The notes under the pieces: model-generated
The model's database searches: none
What the model was told of the DNA's origin: nothing
Seen by the model: only the letters and a program-made list of their open reading frames with translations
Made by a program: the position numbers and the translations under genes
Shown: positions 21,501 through 31,399 of the stretch, one piece after another
Numbering within the stretch: the stretch's first letter is position 1
Layout of the letters: the number at the start of each line of letters is the position of its first letter
NCBI RefSeq assembly: GCF_018143015.1
Contig: NC_054740.1
Location: 39,833,180 to 39,897,179 of the forward strand
Direction of reading: 5' to 3'
Length of the DNA stretch: 64,000 bases
Origin: Lytechinus variegatus
Taxonomy: Eukaryota; Echinodermata; Echinoidea; Temnopleuroida; Toxopneustidae

Positions 21501-24500
21501 ATATTTCGTACACGAAAAAAAGGGTCTTCAATTTCAAAAGAGGGGGCACACCTTTGTTTTAATGGCATATTTACATTACAAATTTTAGTATTTTGCTTCT
21601 CAAAAGGGGGGGGGGCAGGCAATGGCGTCATGAGGCAACATTTTGAGGGGCGATATGGTGTATCGGGTAAAAAAAAACAATGCGAGTGAGCAAAAAATTA
21701 TACATTTTTATTACAAAAATCCAATTTCAGATTTTGACATAATGTTAAAGAAGATAACATATTTTTCACCCTTCTCTCTTTCCTTTTCCTTTTTTTCTTG
21801 GTCTGTACGCCACGGTAAACAAGATTTTGTTTATGATTTTGCATGCTTATTTAAAAAAAAAATCACCTTTTCATGACAATCTATCTGTTCTTCTTTCTTT
21901 CCTTTTCCAGTTCCTCTTTTTCCCCTTTCCCTTTCATTCTCCCCCTTTTCTTTTTTCCCCTTTAAGTTCCCGGTGAAATCCGCCAGGGGGGATAGCTTGC
22001 CCCCCCCCCCTGCACTGTTAAGCCACTGCTCCCTGGGATGGGCCGGGTTGCATGCAAGTCAATCGCAAACTTCTCTGCTGCACGAATAGCTATTTTTATT
22101 CTGAAGTCCCAGGTAGTCTACATCAACAAATGCAGCACTTCAATTTGTTCTAGCTCTTTACTTGAAAGGAATTTACTGGCCCTCTTTCCTTGGGTAAGAC
22201 GTGCATGTAGCATATATTTGCTAGTGATAAATCGTCATTTTCGCTGTCAAAACACGACGAAGACGACGACATCTTATCCGCCATCGTACATTCTGTATTA
22301 TAACGTAACTACATATCATGTACAGCGAATAAAAAAAATAAAACGCGAACGAGGTTACATGCATTGTGCACGCTTGCGCGCGTTCACGGAAGTCCTTAAC
22401 ACACGGGGTGAATGGCGGAATTTCCAGTCGAATCAATGGTACGATTTTGCATATTATTATTTTAATTTTGAGGTCAGGAGCAAAATTTACCGATGGCAAC
22501 ATTGTGCATGTATTCACTCATAATATTTTACATATTATCATGTCCAAGAACCGTGGTTGTATTTGCCGCCCCACGGAAATGAAAAACTAGAGACATTTTC
22601 CTTGTCCATCCCACAGTCTAGTAGACCCATCCGTGTACACTGCATTACAATCCTTTGGAAGAGCCGTGGTGTAGTGGTTCTGACTCTCGCCTTGTAAACA
22701 GAGGGTCGTGTGTTCGAATCCCACCGCGGTCTAGCGTCCTTTGGCAAGGCGTTGATCCACACTTTGCCACTCTCGACCCAGGTGCTAAATGGGTACCCGG
22801 TAGGATGCGAAAGATATTGTATGTTTGATTTTGCCAGCGCCATAATGAGGTTGCGATGAATGCAAGGAATGCTCCCCAGGGAGTGGAAATTGTGCACTTT
22901 TCGTGCGGGATTGAAATGAATCCAATGACCGGGGTAATAATATGCTGTAACGCGCTTTGGGCCATTCTGGGAAAAGCGCTTTATAAAAATTGGGTATCAG
23001 TATCATTAATCCCACAAAAAGACAGCCACTTATCGAATTGGATTTCAGGCTTTCAGCAGCAAATTTTGAAGAGAATAAAGTAAGCCAGTTTTGCATGAAA
23101 ATTTGTGACATAATTGAACATACATTTCCTTTCATAATAGATTCTATCATTATTTATGTTCTGTGTGACATATTTTGTGCGATATTTTGAGAAATCATGC
23201 TCAATATTTTCACTAATAATAACTTCAAATTACTGAGAAGCATCTCATTAAAAAGTCCATTTTATTACAATGGAACATCAAAAACTTTCCAAAACCAACT
23301 GATGTCATTAAAGACCCAGACCGGACCCAAAAATGAAATTGACAAATTATATACCAATCGAAAGCTTATAAGCTACTAAATACAGCATTGTGAGCTTTAT
23401 TAATTTTAACCCTTCCCAGCTGAGTATTTTGCTTAAGAATATTCCAATTATCGGGCTTCGAACCCGGCTTAGAAAATAGGCTTTATTGTGCTTTTCAAAT
23501 GCCTCGAGACCGTGACGTCACGTTGTGTAAGAAGCGTCGTGATTTCATAGGTTTGTACACAGAAAAAACTGGGTTATTTTTTTGCTTTCCAGATTACGCA
23601 TTTCATTTTCTTCACTTCCTTAACAGAGTGTTATCACATATATTTTTTCCTACATGCTTAAGTTATAAAAATAAAATCTACAGTTTTAAACTAGTTTTTG
23701 CCATATTTTATTTCCTGCTTATTTGGCATAGATTTCGAATCTGCATTCAGATTATGTATCACAACTTTTCATGACATAGCAATTTAGGCCCAATAAGAGC
23801 CAAACAAAGAAGTCACAAAAAAGGCAGTGAATAGTTGTAGGTTTCCATCAATTTCAACAGTGAATAATTGTGAGTGCCATTTTCATCTGAAAACGAAAAA
23901 AAATATTGGATTCATCATATAGAAATGGAAGAAAATACCCAATGCTTTTGTACACAAACCTATGGAATCACAACCCTCCAGACACAACATGACGTCATCC
24001 TTTACAGGCGACGTGGGGTGCTCAATCGAAGCGTACTTTGGAGAAGCAGTTTCTTTGATTTTTATCTAATATTTCTTAAAAATGGAAGGAGATGTTTAGA
24101 ATATTTTTGGTATATTTGTATTGTATGAATCATTGCCTTTCTTTTAAAATATGATTGTTTTTACACCGGTCAGGGTCTTTAAGGTAATTATTCATTATTG
24201 TGGCTAATTTATCATCTATCAAAGTACAGTGTTAATACAATACAAAATGGCCAGATAATAGAATGAGTGGTTAACTTACTGTTCTCTTCTTGTCAAAGTT
24301 TTCATAAAACACCTTGTAGAACTGTTCCCCTGCCTCACATGCTTGATCAATGGCTGAAAATTGCTGGAAAAAAAGAACGAACACTAGATATTTTGCGGTT
24401 ATAGAAGACATTTCCTGTTATTCCAACATGGGGTGGGTGGGGGTACATGCATCTTGGCTAAGGATGGGTTAACAAAATATTATCAATCTCGTATAATAAA

Positions 24501-27500
24501 TGTATTTGCACCAATGTGGGTATGCAGATAATTGACACATGAATTTGCTCTTTTTTGTTTCTTTCTACATTTTTAGTGCATTTTTTTGTGAACGGAAGCT
24601 ATCCAAATAATATCTATATCTATCGCTATTGGAATGAACAGTCGGCATCTTAGACATTTTTTTGTGTAGACTACGCTATCTAGGTGCAGGCCAAGGCTAG
24701 GGAGACTAGAACACGATAGCCTGTCACCAATTTCATCACAATCAGCGATCTTCCATCATGCCCCTTGAAGAAAAAAAAAATACTCAAAACAATCAGAGCA
24801 GAGCTGCATTACCATGATCAAAAGTATTCAACATTACAGATCAAGTCAAGGTCATTCAGAAAATTTGTAAAATTGTTATGAGGTCATATTGATATAGAAT
24901 CAATTTATAATACCTGTACCTTTCATAATAATTTCATTATTTTCTTGGGAGAAATAGCACACAGATATTGCCTACCTGCACTCAGCATATAATGCATAGT
25001 GGGTATGTGCCGCGGAGGGGACCCCCATTTTTACACTCAAATTTCCGTTCCAAGGCATAGCATTTTTGTCTTATTGAGAAAGAGATCAAAAAAAGCCGCT
25101 TCAAAGCATAGCATTTTCTTCTTATTGAGAAAAAAAGAAAGATATCCTCTCCAAAGCTTCGCATATTTTCCATTACGCCATTCCGGTTGCATTGATCTGC
25201 TATGATGAGCCGCAATTTTGGTGAAAAGCAGCCGCAGAGTAACGTTTTTGTGTTCGATTACGAAAGTTTGAATTCGTGTGCGAAATATAAAAGATTGATA
25301 TATTTGGATGAATGTTTCCAATATTTGCTATATACAGTCCGACCTCTCTTATCCGGCCTCCCCTTATCCGGATCTCTCTATTATACGGATGCACACTTGC
25401 CGAGATTTTTTTTTAAAATCTAGTACAGGTACGTGAGGAAATGAGATTTCAATCTAAACTCAATCCTATACATAAACCCACTCTGATTACATATATTTCC
25501 AAACATTGTCACCCTACACCCAACATATTTTTCATGAAAATATCTCACCCAAATCACCAAAAGAACTTTAGGAATGATAATTTCCAGTAAATCAGGGTGC
25601 AGCGCAAACATTTCATCACGTTTCTCTTTTTGCTTCGCGGGAAAGTCTTGCTAGCTAACTTTAGGCCTCAATACGGACAGCGCCATCTATCATGTTTGAG
25701 CCTACAGTCAGTGGAACAATGGCTGACATTGCGAAGCTGCGATACCCGCCGCGATGATCTAATTTTAAAACTTGGTTTCATCGAGTCATTCACTTTCTTT
25801 CGAATATCTGTATCTGTATCTGTCCGTTGACGTACAATCACCAGCATCTGGTTGTCGCGTACGTTTGGGTTTAGGGGGTCAAGCGCTAAACACAGTTAGT
25901 TTTGGTAGTGTGCTTTGGAGACAAGGGTGTTGATGTCCAAACTTTCAAGTTTGAGTTTGAAAACTCCTATGTCTTTAGAATTTCTGACATCCTCAGAGAG
26001 AAGGTTCCATTCTGGGATGGTCTTGGGATACAGGGAGTGTCGGTAGCAGTCTTTATTTGATCTGATAACATTGTATTCTCGATGTATACCTCAGTCATTT
26101 TAGCAGGTAAATTATCCAAGAGTTTTGGCCATCGATCAATTTCATTTCAATAAAAAACACTGCCTATAATTTGCACTGACTCTGCAGTGAATATTGTCTT
26201 TACCGTACGCCCACTACAATAGTGCAGTGTAGCTACCGCCGGTGGCCTGGGGAGGCAGCCGGGAGCGCAGCTGCGTGTATTTAATATTGGGTCTCCCAGA
26301 TCCGGATAAATCCCTTATCCGGATTGGTGCTGGTCCCAACGTGTCCGGATAAGAGAGGTCGGACTGTAAATTGTGATTTCATATATTTTACATTGAAAGA
26401 AAATGAATTCAAAGGAGTTCAATTCAAGCTTTGAAACATATAATATATGTGATACTTGTGACTATTTAATTGTCGATAGCTGAGTTAATAACTTGTTATA
26501 AACATTATTACTTTTCGATTATTATCAATTATTACGAAGCGTAGACTGTAATATTCGTGTTATTTTCAATTATTTAGAAAAATACACACAGTGCAGTGAC
26601 CTGGGGAGCGTTTCATGAAAGGACTTGTCAGACGTTTTATCCGACAAGTCCGATGTTATCCAACAGTACTAACAGTGCTTCTCAACCAATCAGAATCCAG
26701 GAAAGTTGTCAGATCTGACAACTTGTCGGACGAAAATATTGATGAAATGCCCCCCTGCTCAATATCAAAACGTGTACTCGTAATTTAATAAGAGGATATA
26801 CAGTCTTGAATTACATGCTGTAATATATATTGAACATTATACTCATGTTCTTTATCGTTTCTCTCTTCTGCTTGCAGAGGTTTTTTCCTTTTTCTTGTTA
26901 TATTCTTCAACAACAGTTGTGCTCAAGTTGGAAATTAAATTCCGCTCACAACCTACAACTCTCGTATCGTGTCCTTTGTGTTTCTGGAGTGTCCTGACAA
27001 CTTCCCCCACCAAAATCCAGAATACTACACTAGATTCATGATTCACTGTATGCGCAATCCCAATCATTTTTTGATAAAATAGACACCCCAATAAATGCAA
27101 TAAATTAAAAAACCTAGGCCCTAGGCCTACTTTTTTATTATTTTTGATGACGATAATACTTTTTTGAAAGGCAGTGTATACAGCCACACGCGTGTGTCTT
27201 TACCATCCAGCCACACCCGTGTGGTTATATCCAGAACACCTATCTGTGGATACCGCCACACGCCGCCAGTAATAATAGTAAAACGCATATGTAGGTCTGA
27301 CCGTCTATATCACGATCAAAATAACCTCATTTCTTCATTAAATTCTTACATTCTAAACCACTCTGATTTCGTTTCAATTTCATTCTCACCGTCTTCTTTC
27401 CTTGCTTTTCTTGTCTTGTTACAAAAGGCCGCCTGTTAAATAGCAAATTTCCACACTTTTTCTACTTGTGTCGATTCTCTACTGACTCTAGGCTATGTGC

Positions 27501-28950
27501 GCGTACGTGCGTACGTACGAAACCCAAACTGTGTATGTCTACTACTGCGCTGCGCTAACGCTGTATGGGTCTGCCACCGCGAAGGAAGCCAGAATCGACA
27601 CAAGTAGAAAAAGAGAATTTGCTGTTAAACAGACGACCGTTTGTAACGACAAGAAAAGCAAGGAGAGAAGACGGTGAGAATGAAATTGAAACGATCTAAG
27701 GTCAAAGGATATCAAAGGGGTTTAGAATGTAAGAATTTAATGAAGAAATGAGGTTATTTTGATCGTGATATAGACGGTCAGACCTACATACGTGTTTTAC
27801 TGTTATTACTGGCGGCGTGTGGCGGTATCCACAGATAGGTGTTCTGGATATAACCACACGCGTGTGGCTGGATGGTAAAGACACACGCGTGTGGCTGTAT
27901 ACACTGCCTTTTTGAAAATATTCATACCGACGACAAATTAAACAAAAAATATAGAAAATTCTATGTACCTTGAACGCACTTGTTCATCTGGCCTGTGGAG
28001 AATCTACAGGTAGGACTATGGTATGCCAATGCTGTATAGAGCACACACTTTAAAAAATCATCAAAATATCACTTTTGTGACCAAAATTACTAATTTCCAT
28101 ATAGTTTTAATTTATTTATCATTAGTAATGTGGGAATAATTTTTGTATTCACCAGAGCGCTCAAAAACTTGAATTTTGGGCATATTTTTGTGTACGCCCT
28201 CTATTGGTGGAAAGTAATATGGCAAGAAAATTTTCATTTTTTGATCTCTATTTTTAATTAAGAAAAAATGATATAAAGAATCAAATTTAAATAAGAGCCA
28301 AGCGGTATGAATTAACAGGTCTAATGGAAACTGTCAGTGTAAAAAAATCAAGCATTTGCCCCAAAGAAAGAGAAATAAAGCCAAACATTGCCACCTTTAT
28401 TTTGTCACACATGGAGATACAACTGAGAACAAGGTTATATCATAACCTTGTTCATTGAATGAGTGCTTGAACGTAGCCCCGCAAGTGCTACCGTTCATTT
28501 GTCAATTAACGTTCCACCAACTTAGTCCAAAGACTTTAGGCTAGACTTTATTTTAACAGTAAACCACATCAGCAATAAGACTTTATTTTGAGTGAACACT
28601 TTGCCGACTTCGCGTAACACTTTGCATCGATTTACGTAATTACGTGTAAGACAATTTTTGTGTCTAATCTTTCAATTGAAGTGTCTTTGATATGAAGATA
28701 AATCGCGCGCCATCTTTCGCTCATTAGACGAAAAATTTGAGAGCTTGCAAGGTTGCTTTCGTATTTTGTCAACGAGAAGAAGGTGCGGGTGCGCTCTTTC
28801 CAACATAATTTTCAATATATGGGACAATGATTCTCCATCTAAATAATTGTTGGTCAAAACCTCATACTTTAATCGTCGAATTCATGCAACAAATTGTAGC
28901 GGGTTTTTTTTATCACTAGCCGTACTTACTGTTGTGGAAGATAAAGCCAT
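18360..28950 (-). CDS. NXT1: NXT1/NXT2 (p15) mRNA export cofactor, four coding exons
   Basis: p15 is the NTF2-like partner of the mRNA export receptor NXF1/TAP, acting at nuclear pores (family knowledge). Exons on the minus strand: 28930-28950, 24280-24363, 19863-20007, 18360-18520. All junctions are GT-AG and in phase, giving 136 residues against about 140 in human NXT1. Diagnostic stretches are IDQACEAGEQFYKVFYENFD, then LLGKLYLESATMVWNGNPVS, FFDKLP and LDCQPIP, then VTDNQTSVLVITSGKVKFDG, FAQNFVLTQT and VWKVASSSFRYEE. The start exon is only seven codons (MALSSTT). It was chosen because its donor phase fits and ATG has A at -3. NXT1 cannot be told from NXT2 here; invertebrates usually have one gene. 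The gene converges with SGT1, and its introns are full of mobile DNA. Confidence 0.9.
18779..19381. mobile_element. 603-bp TTAA-flanked MITE (AGGACAAGTTCACC family)
   Basis: The left end AGGACAAGTTCACCCCAACA and the right end's complement AGGTCAAGTCCACCCTAGAA form long imperfect arms of about 210 bp around an AT-rich centre. TTAA lies on both sides (18775-18778, 19382-19385). It lies in NXT intron 3. Fragments of the family occur at 31043-31230 and 48043-48115. Confidence 0.7.
19863..20007 (-). CDS. NXT1: NXT coding exon 3
   Basis: 48 codons from LLGKLYLESATMVWNGNPVS to LDCQPIP. 'MVWNGN.VSG' and 'DCQP' are family signatures. Leaves phase 1 at GTAAGT. Confidence 0.93.
20428..20562 (+). CDS. 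44-codon frame with donor site in the left palindrome arm
   Basis: The ATG context is CGATGG. It encodes MADKMSSSSSCFDSENDDLS, then LANICYMHVLPKERGPVNSF, then QVKS and stop. A donor-like GTAAAG sits at 20551 after the Gln codon, so it resembles a first coding exon with a Ser/Asp-rich N-terminus. An identical mirror frame lies at 22150-22284. Function unknown. Confidence 0.3.
   Translation: MADKMSSSSSCFDSENDDLSLANICYMHVLPKERGPVNSFQVKS
21344..22028. mobile_element. Insertion in the right palindrome arm (G/C-run repeat)
   Basis: Absent from the left arm. Contains GGGGCAGATCCATGATTTTC, a G-run at 21606-21616, a pyrimidine tract at 21770-21960 and a C-run at 22001-22010. Similar organisation is seen near 1140-1400, so it is probably a dispersed element or two nested ones. 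Confidence 0.5.
22150..22284 (-). CDS. Mirror copy of the 44-codon frame in the right arm
   Basis: Reverse-complement duplicate of 20428-20562 with the same start, donor-like site and stop. Retention of the frame in both arms may reflect recency or gene conversion rather than selection. Confidence 0.3.
   Translation of the reverse strand: MADKMSSSSSCFDSENDDLSLANICYMHVLPKERGPVNSFQVKS
22667..23010 (+). mobile_element. tRNA-derived SINE, near full length
   Basis: The tRNA-like head starts GAGCCGTGGTGTAGTGGTTC (box A) and carries GTGTTCGAATCCCACC (box B). The body includes GGCAAGGCGTTGATCCACAC, GAATGCTCCCCAGGGAGTGG and AAGCGCTTTATAAAAATTGG, and it ends in an ATCATTA-type tail. The head resembles tRNA-Thr but lacks a full cloverleaf, so it is a retroposon rather than a tRNA gene. 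It lies just outside the palindrome, in NXT intron 2. Confidence 0.75.
23011..24279 (-). other. NXT intron 2, remaining part
   Basis: AT-rich. The segments at 23499-23560 and 23960-24030 contain inverted ACGTCA / TGACGTCA words (GTGACGTCACGTTGTG versus CAACATGACGTCATCC) and the shared phrase TAGGTTTGTACACA / TGTACACAAACCTA. They look like opposite ends of an old inverted-repeat element. Confidence 0.4.
24280..24363 (-). CDS. NXT1: NXT coding exon 2
   Basis: 28 codons: QFSAIDQACEAGEQFYKVFY then ENFDKKRT, matching the first helices of the NTF2 fold in NXT1. Acceptor TTTCCAG, donor GTAAGT, phase 0 on both sides. Confidence 0.92.
24364..25334 (-). other. NXT intron 1, proximal part
   Basis: Non-coding. 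A three-copy tandem of about 50 bp lies at 25045-25170 (AGGCATAGCATTTTTGTCTT, AAGCATAGCATTTTCTTCTT, AAGCTTCGCATATTTT). Confidence 0.5.
25335..26366. mobile_element. Pogo/Tigger-like non-autonomous element, TA target site
   Basis: Perfect 22-bp terminal inverted repeats beginning CAGTCCGACCTCTCTTATCC, flanked by TA on both sides (25333-25334, 26367-26368). Terminal CAGT(C), TA duplication and subterminal TTATCCGGAT repeats suit the pogo branch of Tc1/mariner. No transposase remains; the interior includes a LINE piece. Confidence 0.75.
25896..26082 (-). pseudogene. LINE ORF2 C-terminal fragment inside the pogo-like element
   Basis: The minus frame reads REYNVIRSNKDCYRHSLYPK, then TIPEWNLLSEDVRNSKDIGV, then FKLKLESLDIN up to TAA at 25896. 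'YPKTIPEWN.L' is the standard C-terminal motif of many non-LTR retrotransposons. It is heavily 5'-truncated. Confidence 0.65.
26603..26755. mobile_element. 150-bp MITE with GTTTCATGAAAGGACTTGTC ends
   Basis: GGAGCGTTTCATGAAAGGAC pairs with the inverted right end ATTGATGAAATGCCCCCC. Inner modules ACTTGTC / GACAAGT occur in both orientations several times. Confidence 0.6.
27170..27908. mobile_element. 739-bp foldback element, 9-bp target duplication (Mutator-like)
   Basis: Terminal inverted repeats of about 310 bp (27170-27478 and 27591-27908) begin GGCAGTGTATACAGCCACAC. The element is flanked by a perfect direct repeat TTTTTGAAA (27161-27169 and 27909-27917). A 9-bp duplication with long arms is characteristic of Mutator-like elements. 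Near each end, CCACACGCGTGTG palindromes are repeated two to three times. The 112-bp centre has no coding capacity. It lies in NXT intron 1. Confidence 0.75.
27920..28929 (-). other. NXT intron 1, distal part
   Basis: AT-rich, with no recognisable exon or repeat family. TTATTTTGAGTGAACAC- and ACTTTATTTT-like words recur, but no structure was resolved. Confidence 0.4.
28930..28950 (-). CDS. NXT1: NXT coding exon 1 (MALSSTT)
   Basis: ATAATAATGG context, seven codons, then consensus donor GTAAGT (plus-strand ACTTAC at 28924-28929). It ends in phase 0, exactly what exon 2 needs. It is too short to prove by homology, and another first exon is possible. Confidence 0.65.
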
Positions 28951-30899
28951 TATTATGATGTCATAAAATGAAATCAAAGCCAAATTCAGTTCTGAAGACT
29001 CCCCAGGATCGGCGATAAATTGCGTAGCCTGTACGTATGCAATGCGTAGTATGGTATAGTGTCGGCGAGTAAAAAATCAAAATATGAAAATTAAAAGAAT
29101 AGTGGTTTAATGAGCCGTAAATTGTGAGAGGAACAGGCATGACAGAATGAGCAAATGTACCTTTTAAAAGGAAGCAAGCTAGCAAAATATTTATCTTTGC
29201 TTTACAAAAAAAAACAATTTTTGGATAGATCTTGAAATAATATCAAGAAATAATTATTTTACTTGTTCCCTTTCCTTTTCTCCTTTTTTTCTTGGTCTTG
29301 AAACTTTATTTTTTGTGGGCAGGAGGCATGCTCCCAATCTTTATACCAGTGCTACTAAATCAATAAATGAAAAGTGTCAAGCTTCGTTAAGCTTCAGTCT
29401 GGTTTTTTTTAGCTGTCCATTGTAGAAATTTTTTACTTGCACTGTACACTCAACACTTGACAAGCACAAGGTACGATAATACGCCAGTGGCGGACTGTAC
29501 CAGCCTGGAAGAAGAAGAAAGTTAAAGAAAAAAATACACCATTATACCATTACCACGGTATTTGCATATTCAGTTTTTTTTCATGGATCTTCTTTTTAGA
29601 ATTCCACATCATTCCTAACCACATTACTTTTTCCAAATTTCAAAAGGAACATTCCACGGTGGAATAAATTGTTAAACCTTAAACGAAACGAGTTCGGACC
29701 ACTTTTCATATGTTTAGCTGATTTGAAAAATAAAAATTTAAAATATTTAGCTTTGATTTATTATACAGTACTGGTACCACCTTGATCTTACTCTGAACTT
29801 TGAACATAACGCCATGTTTTCATATTTTTAAAATATGCTTTGCATCAATGATGCAACACTACTCTGCCCTCACACTATTCAAAACAAAATTGCACTTTTC
29901 AGAAAATTGTCAGCTTTGACAAGATAGAGGTCCTTGTGGAACTAGTTTGTAGGATCATAGTATTTTTACTCTCAATATTTTGTGTTTTGCATCAGTGTCC
30001 GAAATTTGAAGTCAATTAAAAGTTCCCGCATTTCATTTTTACCAACAAATGAAGATGCAAGATACGAGACTCAGGAGAGATATTATATATAGCACACAAG
30101 GACATCAGCCCCAACAGGTAGCCAATCACACACAAAGAAATCATAATGTGTGCAAAGTGCAACCAATGAAAAAAATATGATCTTCGTGCCTGAGAAGACA
30201 AAATTGTAATTTTGCTCGCTGTCTCATGTGCAGCAATCTCCCTAGTGGAAGTCAAAAGCACCAGCACTGAAATTTGTTTGTTGCCAATGCATTATTAAGT
30301 ATCACACACACACACACACACACAAACAAAAACAGAATCCAACAAAAACAACCATCAAATGTTTGTTAAAAATCATAAATAAAGATAAATCATATTAAGA
30401 GGATTCATTGACTTAATTAAGTGTTCACATTTCACACACAAATATTGATACAACTTTGGGAAGGTTTTTTTTTCATATCATTTAATAATAAAACATATCA
30501 TTTCAACACTGTACATTTGGGTTTCTTTTAGAAAACTCACTGCCTACCCTTCATTTACATTACATATACATAATGAACAAATATAGAAAGGAATGTCAAA
30601 AGGCAGATATTGTGAGAAAAAAAAAATGAATTCCTTGGCCCATAAGTCTGAACTCTGGATAACTTAATTACAAGCCAGAAGTTGTGCTAAAGCCAAAAAG
30701 ATGCATTTGATGTTTAGGTTTATGGGTTCCTTTCTAAGGCAAACTCAAAGTAAAGTATTATAGTTATTATTTCCACACAGAAGTGATGTAGTGATGATAT
30801 TAGTGGCTATCCACGGTTAAGCCAGAGGGAGGACCTCCCAAATCCCTGGTTAGACATTGATCTAGACGGACTAGATCATGATTTTAACTCAACCAAAGT
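28951..30899. other. NXT upstream region and spacer
   Basis: Non-coding on both strands. Minus-strand sequence before the NXT ATG shows no clear TATA box. A CA microsatellite lies at 30303-30324. Confidence 0.45.
30303..30324. repeat. CA dinucleotide microsatellite
   Basis: About 11 CA units. Confidence 0.85.
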
Positions 30900-30917
30900 A
30901 CAGAATATGCCAGGGTT

Positions 30918-31387
30918 GGGGGGGGCAGTAAAATATATTGCTGTACACATGCGTGACCAAAAAATGCATTTAAAGGGGTGTTTATCAGTTTTGGACACGG
31001 TCCGCGCGTGGACTCATTAAGGGCATCAACAACACCAATTTTCAAGTCCACCCCAACAAAAACTTGATTTGAATAAAAAGAGAAAAATTCAACAAGCATA
31101 ACACTGAAAATTTCTCAAAATCGGATGTAAAATAAGTTGACATTTCAAAATTTCGCTTCATTTAACAAAAACAATTATATGAACGAGCCAGCTACATCCA
31201 AATGAGAGAGTCATATTTTGGCGTCATCTTGTTAAGGGGCCTAAATGTGTAAATAAAGCCCGCGAAAAACTTGTTTAGGGGGTTATTTTGCACACAGAGA
31301 AAAAATCGTTTAGGGGGTGTTTGGAAATTTCTTGGTCACGCGTTGTGTACAGCAATATATTTGACTGCCCCCCCCCCCCCCCCCCCC
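30918..31387. mobile_element. G-run element with GCAGTAAAATATATTGCTGT ends
   Basis: The left end (G run, then GCAGTAAAATATATTGCTGT, ACACATGCGTGACC) is inverted at the right (GGTCACGCGTTGTGTACAGC, then a C run). Inside lies a fragment of the AGGACAAGTTCACC MITE (31043-31230), so the elements are nested. A sister element lies at 55366-56214 and a lone right part at 57590-57765. Confidence 0.6.
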
Positions 31388-31399
31388 GGGAGAATATGG

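Larger units (their letters stand above)
20100..22626. repeat. Giant palindrome with two inserted segments (NXT intron 2)
   Basis: The left arm (20100-20972) is repeated in reverse complement at 21010-22626, around a 37-bp centre (20973-21009). Matching landmarks are CATGACTTAC at the centre, the GGTCAAACATCGTTCGTAT region, and the outermost TGGGATGG / CCATCCCA blocks. The outer 400 bp are almost identical: a 98-codon frame is the same in both arms. The right arm carries two extra pieces, about 60 bp at 21143-21206 and about 685 bp at 21344-22028. No terminal target duplication was found. It may be a foldback transposon or an inverted duplication of one end of a larger element or gene. Confidence 0.8.

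Noticed and set aside
20195-22517. Identical 98-codon frames in the two palindrome arms as a protein gene pair
   Set aside because: Identity follows from the palindrome itself; the frame has no recognisable domain and overlaps the better 44-codon frame on the same strand in another phase.
22672-22745. tRNA gene (Thr-like) at the SINE head
   Set aside because: Boxes A and B are present, but the acceptor and anticodon stems do not pair fully and a SINE body follows directly.
24986-25005. ATGCTGAGTGCAG with donor as NXT first exon
   Set aside because: It ends in phase 1, but NXT exon 2 requires phase 0; the 28930-28950 exon fits.
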